DNA from: Pseudomonadota bacterium
GTDB lineage: Bacteria; Pseudomonadota; Alphaproteobacteria; Rhizobiales; Beijerinckiaceae
Length of the DNA stretch: 64,000 nt
Direction of reading: 5' to 3'
NCBI GenBank assembly: GCA_023423995.1
Contig: JAFAEL010000121.1
Span: 1-64,000, forward strand
The translations under genes and the position numbers were made by a program. The notes beneath the pieces were generated by a model, which was not told where the DNA came from, made no database searches, and worked only from the letters and a program-made list of their open reading frames with translations. This document shows, piece by piece, positions 8,969 through 18,905 of the stretch (within the stretch, counting starts at the first letter, position 1; every line of letters starts with the position of its first letter).

Positions 8969-9904
8969 CTACTTCGACGCGACCCCGTCCACGATCCGGC
9001 GGAAGCGCGGCATGACATCGTCGCGCTTGTCCGCCCGGGCGATGCCGAGCATGCGAAGGTAGCCGTCGGGCGCGAACCGGATCGTCTGCATCACCACGAC
9101 GGGCTGTTCCGACAGCCCGTCCTTCGCCTTGGCGACGATCTCGTGCCAGTCGGCCCCGCCGAGGCGGAAGCTCTGGGCACGCTCGTAGACCGTCTCCTTC
9201 AGCATCCCGCTCGCCTGGAGCGCCTGGCGCGCGAAAACGTCGCGCTGCTCGGGCGTGTTGGGCGCCGGCGCAAAGGACTGCGCGACGATCATGATCGGCT
9301 GTTCGGCCTCCTGCACGACATCCTTGGGGCCGTCCGTCATGAGGATCGCGCTGCCGCCCATCGCCCGCACGGGCCTGAAGCCCGCCTGATCCGAAACCTT
9401 GAAGGGAAGGGCCGCCACCTGCTGATCCACCGTCAGCGGGGGACGGAGCGCGACCGTCTTCAGCGCCGCCTTGACGTCGTCCTGGGCCGGCTGCGCGGCC
9501 CCGGGCGGCAGCTGCGCGATCACCAGGGCCGTGAGGCTCGGATCGCCGATGAGGAGCATCGATTTCGGCACCGTGCGGCCGTTCTCGGTCTGCTCCCCGG
9601 AGACGAGCGTCGCGTCAGCCTTTCCGACCTTCAGTTTGTCGCGCGACTTGGCGGCGAAACCCTGCTTCTTCAGGGCCTCTTCCCCGAGGCTGGCTTCGAT
9701 GCTGGGGAAGGCTTCCGCCGGCATCTCGATCGCCATGATGGCGGCGCCGGTGACGGGATCGTGGAACCCGGAGACGCCGCGTGTCGGCTTCATGGCCTTG
9801 GGTGGGACCAGGCCGATTCGCGAGCCGGGCGGGAAGACTGGTTCCGCCGCGAACGCCACCCCGGCGGCGAGAGCGGCCACTATGGTTGTCGTGAGACGAA
9901 GCAT
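8969..9904 (-). CDS. Exported protein of unknown function
   Basis: 311 residues. It opens with a classical signal peptide (MLRLTTTIVAALAAGVAFA, cleavage before AEP), so it should be periplasmic. The rest is soluble with alternating strands and helices and no motif I recognise. Two similar halves are suggested by repeated patterns (MAIEMPAEAFPSIEASL near residue 58; IMIVAQSFAPAPNTPEQR near residue 205), each beginning with a 'GSAI'-like strand, but this is only visual. It stands alone: converging tail-to-tail with grpE with no gap, and 77 bp from the alkB stop on the other side. Confidence 0.7.
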   Translation of the reverse strand: MLRLTTTIVAALAAGVAFAAEPVFPPGSRIGLVPPKAMKPTRGVSGFHDPVTGAAIMAIEMPAEAFPSIEASLGEEALKKQGFAAKSRDKLKVGKADATLVSGEQTENGRTVPKSMLLIGDPSLTALVIAQLPPGAAQPAQDDVKAALKTVALRPPLTVDQQVAALPFKVSDQAGFRPVRAMGGSAILMTDGPKDVVQEAEQPIMIVAQSFAPAPNTPEQRDVFARQALQASGMLKETVYERAQSFRLGGADWHEIVAKAKDGLSEQPVVVMQTIRFAPDGYLRMLGIARADKRDDVMPRFRRIVDGVASK

Positions 9905-9981
9905 CTTCGCTCGCTAAACTGAGAGGGTGTTTGAAGGAGCGCCGAAAGCAGGCGGAAACGTGACCTCCTGCGGCCCCGATG

Positions 9982-10641
9982 TCAAAGAGGGTCGACCCGC
10001 CGCAGAGTGAGGTTTATCCGCCCGCCGCCCTCGACCAGGCTCGACGTGCCCGGGACGATGCGGTCGATCCCGTGGAAGACGAGGCGCGCCGGCCCGCCGA
10101 ACACGAAGGCATCGCCGGAGCGGAGCTGGATCGATCGCGTCCTGTCCCGCCGGTCGCCTCCGCCGATGCGGAAGACCGCCGTTGCGCCGAGCGACAGTGA
10201 TACGACCGGGGCGTCGAACTCGCGCTCGTCCCGGTCCTGGTGGAGGCCCATGCGGGCCTCCGGCCCGTAGAAGTTGATCAGGCAGGCCTGGGCCGGCTGC
10301 GGAAAACCGGCCAGATCGCGCCATGCCGCCAGCAGCGTCGGCGGCATCGGCGGCCACGGCTCTCCCGTCTCCGGGTGGGTGGGCTGGTACCGATACCCGT
10401 CGGTGTCCGAGACCCAGCCCAGATCGCCGCAATTGGTCATCCGGACCGTGAAGGGCTTGCCGGTCCGGGGCATGCGCGGCGTGAAGAGCGGCGCCCGCCG
10501 GATGATCGCGTCGATCTCGGCCAGGAGCGTCTCCTGGGCTGCGCGATCGAGATAATCCGGAACATAGGTCAGGCCCGGCCCGAGCTGCAGGGCCGGCGCC
10601 TTCGCGCTGGCGGGCAGGCCGTCCTGCGCGCTCCCGCTCAA
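9982..10641 (-). CDS. alkB: AlkB family DNA dealkylase (2-oxoglutarate/Fe(II) dioxygenase)
   Basis: 219 residues. Iron ligands are visible as HQD (His134, Asp136) and His190 in LVFHGIDRI. The 2-oxoglutarate-binding arginines fit RINLTLR (Arg208, Arg214). The substrate-lid segment (MTNCGDLGW) is typical of bacterial AlkB. It removes methyl groups from 1-methyladenine and 3-methylcytosine in DNA. The start appears to be TTG at 10641, overlapping the dapB stop as TTGA; no ATG or GTG occurs before the conserved region, so coupling to dapB is likely. Last gene of the DUF1330-dapB-alkB operon. Confidence 0.9.
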   Translation of the reverse strand: MSGSAQDGLPASAKAPALQLGPGLTYVPDYLDRAAQETLLAEIDAIIRRAPLFTPRMPRTGKPFTVRMTNCGDLGWVSDTDGYRYQPTHPETGEPWPPMPPTLLAAWRDLAGFPQPAQACLINFYGPEARMGLHQDRDEREFDAPVVSLSLGATAVFRIGGGDRRDRTRSIQLRSGDAFVFGGPARLVFHGIDRIVPGTSSLVEGGGRINLTLRRVDPL

Positions 10642-11453
10642 AGATCCGAAAGGCCGAGCACGTCGGCCATCGTGTAGAAGCCCGGCGGCTTCCCGCCCGC
10701 CCAGAGGGCCGCCTTGACGGCCCCGCGGGCGAAGATGGCGCGGTCCTCCGCACGGTGCGTGAGTTCGATCCGCTCGCCTGCCCCGGCGAAGATGACGCTG
10801 TGCTCGCCCACGACCGTGCCGCCGCGCAGGGTGGCGAACCCGATATCGCCCGGCACCCGCGCCCCGGTATGGCCGTCGCGGACCCGCACCGAGCGTTCGG
10901 AGAGCGCCACTGCCCGTCCCTCCGCGGCGGCCTCGCCGAGAAGCAATGCGGTGCCCGAAGGCGCATCCACCTTCATGCGGTGGTGCATCTCCAGCACCTC
11001 GATGTCCCAGTCGGTCCCGAGGGTGGCGGCGACCTTGCGGACCAGCCCCGCCAAAAGGTTCACGCCGAGCGACATGTTGCCGGACTGCACGATGCGGGCG
11101 CGGCCCGCGGCGCCTCGCAGAGCCTGGAGGTCGTCCTCGGACAGACCGGTCGTTCCCACGACATGAACGAGACCCGTGGCGGCAGCGGTCTCGGCGAAGC
11201 GGCGGGTCGCCGCCGGGGCGGTGAAATCGAGGACGCCATCCGCCTCGCGGAAGGCGGCCGCCGGGTCATCCGTGATCGGAACGGAGAGGCGCCCGATGCC
11301 GGCGAGCAGGCCGGCATCCTCCCCGAGGGCGAGGGAGCCCGGCTGCTCGACCGCCGCGGCGAGCCGGCACCCCGGCTCCTCCTCGATCGCCCGGACGAGC
11401 ATCCGACCCATCCGGCCTGCAGCGCCCACAACTACCAGCCGCATCTCGTCCAT
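10638..11453 (-). CDS. dapB: 4-hydroxy-tetrahydrodipicolinate reductase
   Basis: 271 residues. The N-terminal dinucleotide-binding motif [10 protein letters not shown] lies near residue 9. The catalytic signature ([15 protein letters not shown]) is near residue 160, with the conserved His-His and the SGTA substrate loop. It reduces hydroxy-tetrahydrodipicolinate with NAD(P)H in the lysine/diaminopimelate pathway. The ATG three codons downstream (11444) is an alternative start. It lies 9 bp after a DUF1330 gene and its stop overlaps the alkB start. Confidence 0.95.
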   Translation of the reverse strand: MDEMRLVVVGAAGRMGRMLVRAIEEEPGCRLAAAVEQPGSLALGEDAGLLAGIGRLSVPITDDPAAAFREADGVLDFTAPAATRRFAETAAATGLVHVVGTTGLSEDDLQALRGAAGRARIVQSGNMSLGVNLLAGLVRKVAATLGTDWDIEVLEMHHRMKVDAPSGTALLLGEAAAEGRAVALSERSVRVRDGHTGARVPGDIGFATLRGGTVVGEHSVIFAGAGERIELTHRAEDRAIFARGAVKAALWAGGKPPGFYTMADVLGLSDL

Positions 11454-11462
11454 CCTGTCCGT

Positions 11463-11771
11463 TCAGGCCCCGGGCTGCGGCCCGTCGTAGCCCTCGATGA
11501 TGATCACGTCCATCTCGGCGCCGCCCTTCTGCTTCGCCTTGGCGGCCTGGTATTCGGGTGACTGCCAGCAGGCGAGCGCCGACTCGTAGGACGGGAACTC
11601 GATCACCACGTTCCGGGCGCGGCTCGTACCCACCGGGTTCTCGAACTTGCCCGCCCGCACCAGGAAACGGCCGCCGAACTTGGCGAAGGCGACACCGTTC
11701 GAGGCGGCGTACTCCTTGTAGCTCTCCACGTCGTGCACATCGACACGCGCTACCCAATAGGCCTTCGGCAT
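11463..11771 (-). CDS. DUF1330 domain-containing protein
   Basis: 102 residues with the complete DUF1330 ferredoxin-like (dimeric alpha/beta barrel) pattern: MPKAYWVARVDV at the start, the FLVRAGKFE strand, and VVIEFPSYESALACWQSPEYQ. Function is unknown for the family; members sit in the cytoplasm and resemble monooxygenase-like or stress proteins in fold. First gene of the operon with dapB and alkB, 9 bp upstream of dapB. Two AGTCAAC repeats lie 40-57 bp upstream of its start. Confidence 0.85.
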   Translation of the reverse strand: MPKAYWVARVDVHDVESYKEYAASNGVAFAKFGGRFLVRAGKFENPVGTSRARNVVIEFPSYESALACWQSPEYQAAKAKQKGGAEMDVIIIEGYDGPQPGA

Positions 11772-11810
11772 CCGCCCTCCCCGCCAGGCTCCTTGCCTGG
11801 GCTTCCCGAG

Positions 11811-11828
11811 TTGACTGGTTTGTTGACT
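11811..11828 (-). promoter_or_regulatory. Tandem AGTCAA repeats upstream of the DUF1330-dapB-alkB operon
   Basis: On the minus strand AGTCAA occurs twice (11828-11823 and 11816-11811), each followed by C on that strand, 12 bp apart and 40 bp upstream of the DUF1330 start. One copy read on the plus strand is TTGACT, resembling a -35 element, so a promoter on the other strand is an alternative reading. Only the repeat itself is directly seen. Confidence 0.3.
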
Positions 11829-11860
11829 AGCGAGAGGCTCTCATCACGGCAACAACGCCG

Positions 11861-11875
11861 GCCCGCATAGCGGGC
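11861..11875. terminator. Short GC hairpin between DUF1330 and pmtA
   Basis: GCCCGC-ATA-GCGGGC forms a perfect 6-bp stem in the 226-bp gap between the DUF1330 start (11771) and the pmtA stop (11998). It could help terminate transcription leaving pmtA, but no T-run follows on the minus strand. Nothing else recognisable lies in this gap apart from the AGTCAA repeats. Confidence 0.3.
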
Positions 11876-11997
11876 TCTCTCGCCGCGTCGGCAAGCACGG
11901 CTCCGGGTTGCTCCCGGTCGCGATGCCCCGGTCGAACTCGCGGAGAGCGGGTGGCAGCCCCCGCGCCCCCATCGACCTGATCGTGCTGCTCTGGTGA

Positions 11998-12612
11998 TCA
12001 GCGGCTGCGGTAGACCCAGACCCGCGCGGGCGGCATGTTGCGCCAGATCCGCTCCGAGGCGGTCACGACATAGTTCGGGGATCGCGCCGGGATCGGCGGT
12101 ACCACGGCATAGGTGAACTGGACGAAGGGTGCGCCCGGGCGGGACAATTCGTGCGCGGCGGAAACGAGCTGCATGCGCTGCTGCACGGGCTTGGTGAAGA
12201 GCGGCAGGCTGGAGATGAAGCCCGAACAGGGCTCGCTCACCACGCCGGCGAGGGTCTCCTTCACGTCGTAGGCGTCGCCGCAGACGATGGCGGCCCGCGG
12301 AAAACGCCGCTTCAGCAGCTGGGCGAACTCGGGATTGAACTCGACGAGGACGAGGCGCTCCTGCTCGATGCCGCAGCGAACGAGCGCGTCCGTCACCGGG
12401 CCCGTGCCTGGCCCGAGTTCCACCACCGGCCCTTGCGCACGGGGGTCGATGTAGGACGCCATGGCCTGCGCCAGATACCTGCTCGACGGGGCGACGGCGC
12501 CGGTCAGCAGCGGGCGCTCGATCCAGGAGCGGAGGAATCGGGCCTCGTCCTCGAACCTGTCACGGCCGAAGAGACGCTTCCGCGGCGCCGGTTTCCGGGA
12601 AAGTTGAAGCAA
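11998..12612 (-). CDS. pmtA: Class I SAM-dependent methyltransferase, phospholipid N-methyltransferase (PmtA-like)
   Basis: 204 residues. The SAM-binding motif VVELGPGTGPVTDAL is near residue 63, and the PmtA-type preceding segment (GAVAPSSRYLAQAMA, near residue 39) and C-terminal PARVWVYRSR fit alphaproteobacterial phosphatidylethanolamine N-methyltransferases. These act at the inner membrane surface to make phosphatidylcholine. It follows dnaJ by 49 bp on the same strand, so it may be read through from dnaK-dnaJ. Some rRNA-type KsgA/Erm homologues look similar, but the SGFISSLPLF segment favours PmtA. Confidence 0.8.
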   Translation of the reverse strand: MLQLSRKPAPRKRLFGRDRFEDEARFLRSWIERPLLTGAVAPSSRYLAQAMASYIDPRAQGPVVELGPGTGPVTDALVRCGIEQERLVLVEFNPEFAQLLKRRFPRAAIVCGDAYDVKETLAGVVSEPCSGFISSLPLFTKPVQQRMQLVSAAHELSRPGAPFVQFTYAVVPPIPARSPNYVVTASERIWRNMPPARVWVYRSR

Positions 12613-12661
12613 CGACTCGTCCCCCGCGACCCGGCCGAAGCTGGGCAGCTACACAATGCGA

Positions 12662-13804
12662 TTATGCGCGACTTGATCCACCGATACCGTCGAAGAAATC
12701 ACGCACCCGAGCGAAAAATCCACTGCTTTCAGGGTGCGTGTCGCCCGACGATTCGCGCTCGAACTCGAGAAGGAGCTCGCGCTGGCGGCGGGTGAGGTTC
12801 TGCGGCGTCTCGACGGCGACCTGGATGTAGAGGTCGCCGATATCGCGCGACCTGAGCACCGTCATTCCCTTGCCGCGGAGCCTGAACTGGCGACCGGACT
12901 GCGTCCCTTCCGGCACCTTCACGCGGGCATCGAGCCCGTCGAGGGTCGGGACGGTGAACTCGCCGCCGAGCGCTGCGGTCACGAGGGAGATCGGCACCTG
13001 GCAGAAGAGGTCCGCCCCGTCCCGCTGGTAGAACGGGTGCGGCTTGATCGAGACGAAGATGTACAGGTCGCCCGCCGGGCCGCCCCTGACGCCGGCCTCG
13101 CCCTCACCCGCGAGACGGATGCGCGTGCCGTCCTCGACGCCCGCCGGGACGTTGACGGTCAGCGTCCGCTCGCGCGTGACGCGGCCCGCCCCGCTGCAAT
13201 TCGGGCAGGGATCGTCGATGACCTCCCCGCGGCCGTGGCAGTTCGGGCAGGTGCGCTCGATGGAGAAGAACCCCTGCGCCGCGCGCACCCGGCCCGCGCC
13301 GCCGCAGGTCGGGCAGGCGCGCGGCTTCGAGCCCGCCTTGGCACCCGTGCCGGAGCAGACCTCGCAGGACACGGATGTCGGGATGGTGATCGACGCCGTC
13401 TTGCCGGCATAGGCCTCCTCGAGCGTGACCTCGAGGTTGTAGCGCATGTCGGTGCCGCGCTCGCGGCCCGGCCCGCCGCCCCGTCCGGCCCGCGCGCCGC
13501 CGAAGAACGTGTCGAAGATGTCCGACATGACGTCGCCGAAATCGGCGCCGAAGCCGGGACCACCCGGCCCTCCCCCGCCCTGGAAGGCGGCGTGGCCGAA
13601 CCGGTCGTAGGCGGCCCGCTTCTGCCCGTCGGAGAGGACCTGGTAGGCCTCGTTGATTTCCTTGAACTTGACCTCGGCCTCGCCATCCCCCGGATTGCGG
13701 TCGGGGTGATACTTCATGGCGAGCTTGCGGAAAGCCGTCTTGAGCTCGCCCTCCGCCACGGTGCGGGAGACGCCGAGCACCTCGTAATAGTCGCGCTTTG
13801 ACAT
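12662..13804 (-). CDS. dnaJ: Molecular chaperone DnaJ
   Basis: 380 residues. The J domain carries [10 protein letters not shown] (HPD near residue 33), followed by a Gly/Phe-rich linker (residues about 75-120). The zinc domain has four repeats, [24 protein letters not shown] and CPNCSGAG (residues about 148-215), and then come the C-terminal substrate-binding domains. It delivers clients to DnaK and stimulates its ATPase. Downstream of dnaK by 127 bp, with two palindromic repeat copies in between, then pmtA. Confidence 0.97.
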   Translation of the reverse strand: MSKRDYYEVLGVSRTVAEGELKTAFRKLAMKYHPDRNPGDGEAEVKFKEINEAYQVLSDGQKRAAYDRFGHAAFQGGGGPGGPGFGADFGDVMSDIFDTFFGGARAGRGGGPGRERGTDMRYNLEVTLEEAYAGKTASITIPTSVSCEVCSGTGAKAGSKPRACPTCGGAGRVRAAQGFFSIERTCPNCHGRGEVIDDPCPNCSGAGRVTRERTLTVNVPAGVEDGTRIRLAGEGEAGVRGGPAGDLYIFVSIKPHPFYQRDGADLFCQVPISLVTAALGGEFTVPTLDGLDARVKVPEGTQSGRQFRLRGKGMTVLRSRDIGDLYIQVAVETPQNLTRRQRELLLEFERESSGDTHPESSGFFARVRDFFDGIGGSSRA

Positions 13805-13833
13805 TGGTCGCCGCTTAGACCCCCAAACACGTC

Positions 13834-13908
13834 ATGGCCGGGCTTGGCCCGGCCATTCACGCTCTGCCGCCCCGATCCTCAGCAAGATGGCCGGGGCAAG
13901 CCCGGCCA
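13834..13908. repeat. Paired palindromic intergenic repeats (Rhizobiales REP-like) between dnaJ and dnaK
   Basis: Copy 1 (13834-13856) is ATGGCCGGGC-TTG-GCCCGGCCAT, a perfect 10-bp stem. Copy 2 (13888-13908) is TGGCCGGG-5 nt-CCCGGCCA with an 8-bp stem. The sequence belongs to the GC-rich palindromes scattered between genes in Methylobacterium/Bradyrhizobium-like genomes (from memory of that type). Located directly after dnaK and before dnaJ, the stems could lower read-through and so set the DnaK:DnaJ ratio. Confidence 0.75.
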
Positions 13909-13931
13909 CGGCAGCAGTTCCGAAACGGCGA

Positions 13932-15851
<1,920 letters not shown>

Positions 15852-15990
15852 GGGGGGATCCCTCGTTCCTTAAGCAGACCACCGGGCCCCTCGCGAGGCA
15901 GCCCGGTCCATGGCTCTGTTCTTGCGTGAAGTCGGAAAGGTGCGACAGCAGGCTTTCGGCCGGACCGGCGCTGCCCTCCCGTGACATCCG

Positions 15991-16018
15991 ATATAGGCCC
16001 GGCGCTTAGGCCTTCAAG
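15991..16018 (-). promoter_or_regulatory. Heat-shock (RpoH) promoter of dnaK
   Basis: On the minus strand CTTG (16018-16015) is followed by exactly 17 nt and then CCTATAT (15997-15991) with a G three bases on. This matches every defined position of the alphaproteobacterial heat-shock consensus CTTG-N17/18-CYTATNTNNG. It lies 140 bp before the dnaK ATG, leaving a longish leader. The remaining part of the 215-bp gap shows no CIRCE element. Confidence 0.7.
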
Positions 16019-16066
16019 ACAACTTGTGGGTCACGTGACACTTTTCGGCCACATGGGCCGCATGGC

Positions 16067-16723
16067 TCACACGCGCCAGCGGCCGTTTCGCCTGACGAGA
16101 ACGGTGGCGCCCACCGGGACCCGCTCATAAAGATCCACGATGTCCTCGTTGAGCATGCGGACGCAGCCCGAGGACACCTGCTCGCCGATGGACCAGGGCT
16201 CGTTGGTGCCGTGGATGCGGAAGAGCGTGTCGCGGTTGCCCTGGTAGAGGTAGAGCGCCCGGGCCCCGAGGGGATTGTCGATGCCCGCGTCGCGCGTCCC
16301 GGAGGATGCGATCTTCAGGCTGACCATCGTGGTGGTCGGGTTCCAGGTCGGCCACTTGCCCTTGCGGCCGACACGGGCGACCCCTCGCCACGAGAAGCCC
16401 TGGCGGCCGACACCGACGCCATACCGGACCGCCGTTCCGTCATCCTGGACGAGGTAGAGAAAACGCTCGTCGATATCGACGATGATGGTCCCGGCCCGCT
16501 GGTCGCCCTTGTAGGGCACGACCTGCCGGGCGAGCTCCGGCTTCATGAGGCGGCGGTCGACCAGGTAGTAGTCGTGCGGCTCGTCCTTGACCGTACCGAT
16601 GTACCAGCGGTCGTACTCGGAATCCGCCGCCTGCTGAGGCGGCACGGCCGCCATCTGGGTCGACTGGCAGGCGGCGAGAGGCAGGCCGGCCAGCAGGCCG
16701 AAGAAGGCGCGTCGGGAGGTCAT
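16067..16723 (-). CDS. L,D-transpeptidase (YkuD domain) lipoprotein
   Basis: 218 residues. A lipobox LAAC with Cys19 follows a short signal (RRAFFGLLAGLP), so it is probably a lipoprotein anchored in the periplasm; the twin arginine also permits Tat export. The YkuD domain covers about residues 75-215, with the catalytic RIHGTNEPW (His171) and SSGCVRM (Cys187). Such enzymes form 3-3 crosslinks in peptidoglycan or attach proteins to it. It is separated by 215 bp from dnaK and 47 bp from the stop of the preceding same-strand gene. Confidence 0.88.
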   Translation of the reverse strand: MTSRRAFFGLLAGLPLAACQSTQMAAVPPQQAADSEYDRWYIGTVKDEPHDYYLVDRRLMKPELARQVVPYKGDQRAGTIIVDIDERFLYLVQDDGTAVRYGVGVGRQGFSWRGVARVGRKGKWPTWNPTTTMVSLKIASSGTRDAGIDNPLGARALYLYQGNRDTLFRIHGTNEPWSIGEQVSSGCVRMLNEDIVDLYERVPVGATVLVRRNGRWRV

Positions 16724-16770
16724 GATCTACGATGGATCAGAATCGGATCGCCTGACCTACCCTAGGGGAC

Positions 16771-17817
16771 CTATGTTCGTTGTGCCTTCCGGGCCACAGG
16801 TGGGCCTTCGCCATCGCAACATGAGGGCGAGTTCGGGTCGAGCTCAGGCGCCCTCGACAGGCCGAGGTGCCTCGAAAGGCCGATGAACGCTGCCAGCCGC
16901 TCGCTTCGATAGGCCGTGACGTCGAGACCGGCGTAATCCAGGAAGCCCTGCCCCGTGCGCAGGCCGATGCGGCCTTCCTCCATGTTCCGATGGATTACCT
17001 CGGGTGCGCGATACCGCTCGTTGCCGAGCGCGCCCTCCAGGTAGCGGCTGGCGTGGAAGAGGATGTCGCCGCCGCCCCAGTCGATGAATTCCAGGAGGCC
17101 CAGCACGGCGAAGCGGAAGCCGAAACCCACCCGGATCGCCTTGTCGATCTCTTCCGCCGAGGCGACCCCCTCCTCCACCATCCGGGCCGCCTCGTTCATG
17201 GCGAGCGCCTGGATCCGCGGCACGATGAAGCCCGGGCTCGACTTGCAGACGACCGGCACCTTGCCGATCCCCTCGAGAAGCGCCTTCAGCCGGTCCGTGA
17301 CGGCCGGATCCGTCTTCCCGCCCGGCGATACCTCGACGAGGGGCACGAGGTAGGCCGGGTTCAGCCAATGGGCGTTGAGGAAGCGCTCGGGTCCGGCGAC
17401 CGCGCCGGCCATGTCGTCGACCATGATGGTCGAGGTGGTCGAGGCGATGATGGCGTCGGGCTGCGCGAGGGCCGAGGCGTCGGCCAGGACCTCGCGCTTG
17501 AGTTCGAGGATCTCCGGCACCCCTTCGAAGATGATCGAGGCCTCGGACAAAGCCGCCCCGCGCCCGGACGCGGGAACGACGCCGACCCGCGAGGAGAGCT
17601 GGTCGACCGCTGAGGCGTCGAACAGCCCGAGGCCGGCGAGGCTCGCGAAGGTCGCGCGCACCTCCGCCAGTGCCGCGCTCTGGAGGTCTTGGAAGCCGGC
17701 CCCGTCGCGCTCCTTCACGTCGACGAGACGGACCTCATGGCCCGCATAGGCGAAGGCGACCGCAATCCCGCGGCCCATCCGGCCCGCGCCGAGGCAGGCG
17801 ATGAGGGGGCGGTTCAT
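16771..17817 (-). CDS. 3-hydroxyacyl-CoA dehydrogenase family protein
   Basis: 348 residues. The NAD-binding motif CLGAGRMGRGIAVAF is at residues 9-23 and the active-site stretch NAHWLNPAYLVPLVEV near residue 147 (His149 aligns with the catalytic His of this family). The C-terminal dimerisation domain is present, then an unusual polar tail with a Cys pair (PSCCDG). It oxidises a 3-hydroxyacyl-CoA or a related hydroxy acid (carnitine-type dehydrogenases are similar). Its ATG overlaps the upstream stop as TGATG, the same junction as the next pair, so it is part of the ligase / opine-dehydrogenase-like operon. Confidence 0.82.
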   Translation of the reverse strand: MNRPLIACLGAGRMGRGIAVAFAYAGHEVRLVDVKERDGAGFQDLQSAALAEVRATFASLAGLGLFDASAVDQLSSRVGVVPASGRGAALSEASIIFEGVPEILELKREVLADASALAQPDAIIASTTSTIMVDDMAGAVAGPERFLNAHWLNPAYLVPLVEVSPGGKTDPAVTDRLKALLEGIGKVPVVCKSSPGFIVPRIQALAMNEAARMVEEGVASAEEIDKAIRVGFGFRFAVLGLLEFIDWGGGDILFHASRYLEGALGNERYRAPEVIHRNMEEGRIGLRTGQGFLDYAGLDVTAYRSERLAAFIGLSRHLGLSRAPELDPNSPSCCDGEGPPVARKAQRT

Positions 17818-18905
17818 CAGAAGCCGGCCCGGAGCAGCCGCTGCAGCCCACTGCGGTCGAACTCGCCCAGCCCGAGATCGGCGAGGGTGCGGCTCCCCAC
17901 CTCGCCTGCATCGGCGCAGATCGCCCGTCCGATCGCCAGGAAGGCGCGGGCCAGCGGCGTCTCGACGCCGGCCAGTTCGGCCACGGAGACCAGGAAGGAC
18001 AGCCCGAGAAGCAGGTCCTCCCGCATGTAGCGGTGCTGGGTGAGGACCAGCGTCTCGCGCCAGTCGCCGGAATCGGTCAGGCGGTCATGCGAACCGCGGC
18101 CGTACATCCACTCGGTGCCCTCGCGGGCGTAGTGGTCGGCAAGCGGGAAATGCGGCGCGCCGTAGCCCAGCGCCTCGCGTACGCGCATCCGCTCGGCGTC
18201 GAGCTGGTCCGTGACGCGCCGGATCGCGGGCTGCGTGCCCTCCTTGTGGATGTCCCAGCGCTCGAAATGCTCGATCGGGCCGGCATTCATCACGATGAGC
18301 GGGGGGTGGATGATCGGCCCGGCATTCATCAGGGCGCCCGAAAGCGCATCGCCGCATGACGTGATCACGCCGGGGAACGCCTGCGCGATCACCGCCAGGG
18401 CCCGTCCGGAGGCGCTCGCCGGGAAGGTCCCGACCGGCAGGTGCTTGGCGCGCACGGTGATCGCGACCTCGCGCGGCCCGTGCTTGCGGGCGAGCCAGGG
18501 CAAGGTCCCGGTTTCGGCAAAGGCGATGCCCTCGGCCGTGCCCGCCTGCCGGGCAGCCTCGGCGAAGATCATCGACCCGAAGGTCGCCGGCGGCAGGAAC
18601 ACCACCTGCCCCGGCCTGAGATGCGGCGCGAGCGCAGCGGCGATATCGGGCTGCGCAAAGGCCGGCGCCGGGCACAGGATCAGGTCGGCGCCGTCCACCG
18701 CGGCAGCGATGTCGGTCGTCGCGAGCGCGAGCCTCGCTTCATGCCGGCCGGCATGGTCCTTGACCGTCAGGGTCGAGCCGTTCCGGACGAGGTCCCCGAC
18801 CGCCTCTTCATCACGCCGCCACAGCCGCACCTCATGGCCGGCCAGCGCGAAATCACCCGCGGCGGCGAAGGATCCGTTGCCGCCGCCGAGTACCGCAATC
18901 CGCAT
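17817..18905 (-). CDS. NAD/NADP octopine/nopaline dehydrogenase family protein
   Basis: 362 residues from the ATG at 18905 (MRIAVLGGGNGSFAAAGDFA), the canonical Rossmann start; sequence upstream in the same frame is antisense-shadow of the ligase. The C-terminal opine-dehydrogenase domain is recognised by the INAGPIIHPP-like segment (MNAGPIIHPPLIVMNAGPIE). Known members reduce imines formed from amino acids and keto acids. Here it lies between an acyl-CoA ligase and a 3-hydroxyacyl-CoA dehydrogenase with 1-bp TGATG overlaps on both sides, so it probably works on an intermediate of the same pathway; the substrate is unknown. Confidence 0.8.
   Translation of the reverse strand: MRIAVLGGGNGSFAAAGDFALAGHEVRLWRRDEEAVGDLVRNGSTLTVKDHAGRHEARLALATTDIAAAVDGADLILCPAPAFAQPDIAAALAPHLRPGQVVFLPPATFGSMIFAEAARQAGTAEGIAFAETGTLPWLARKHGPREVAITVRAKHLPVGTFPASASGRALAVIAQAFPGVITSCGDALSGALMNAGPIIHPPLIVMNAGPIEHFERWDIHKEGTQPAIRRVTDQLDAERMRVREALGYGAPHFPLADHYAREGTEWMYGRGSHDRLTDSGDWRETLVLTQHRYMREDLLLGLSFLVSVAELAGVETPLARAFLAIGRAICADAGEVGSRTLADLGLGEFDRSGLQRLLRAGF

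Noticed and set aside
15852-16066. CIRCE element upstream of dnaK, or hrcA next to grpE
   Set aside because: No TTAGCACTC-type inverted repeat and no hrcA gene in the window.
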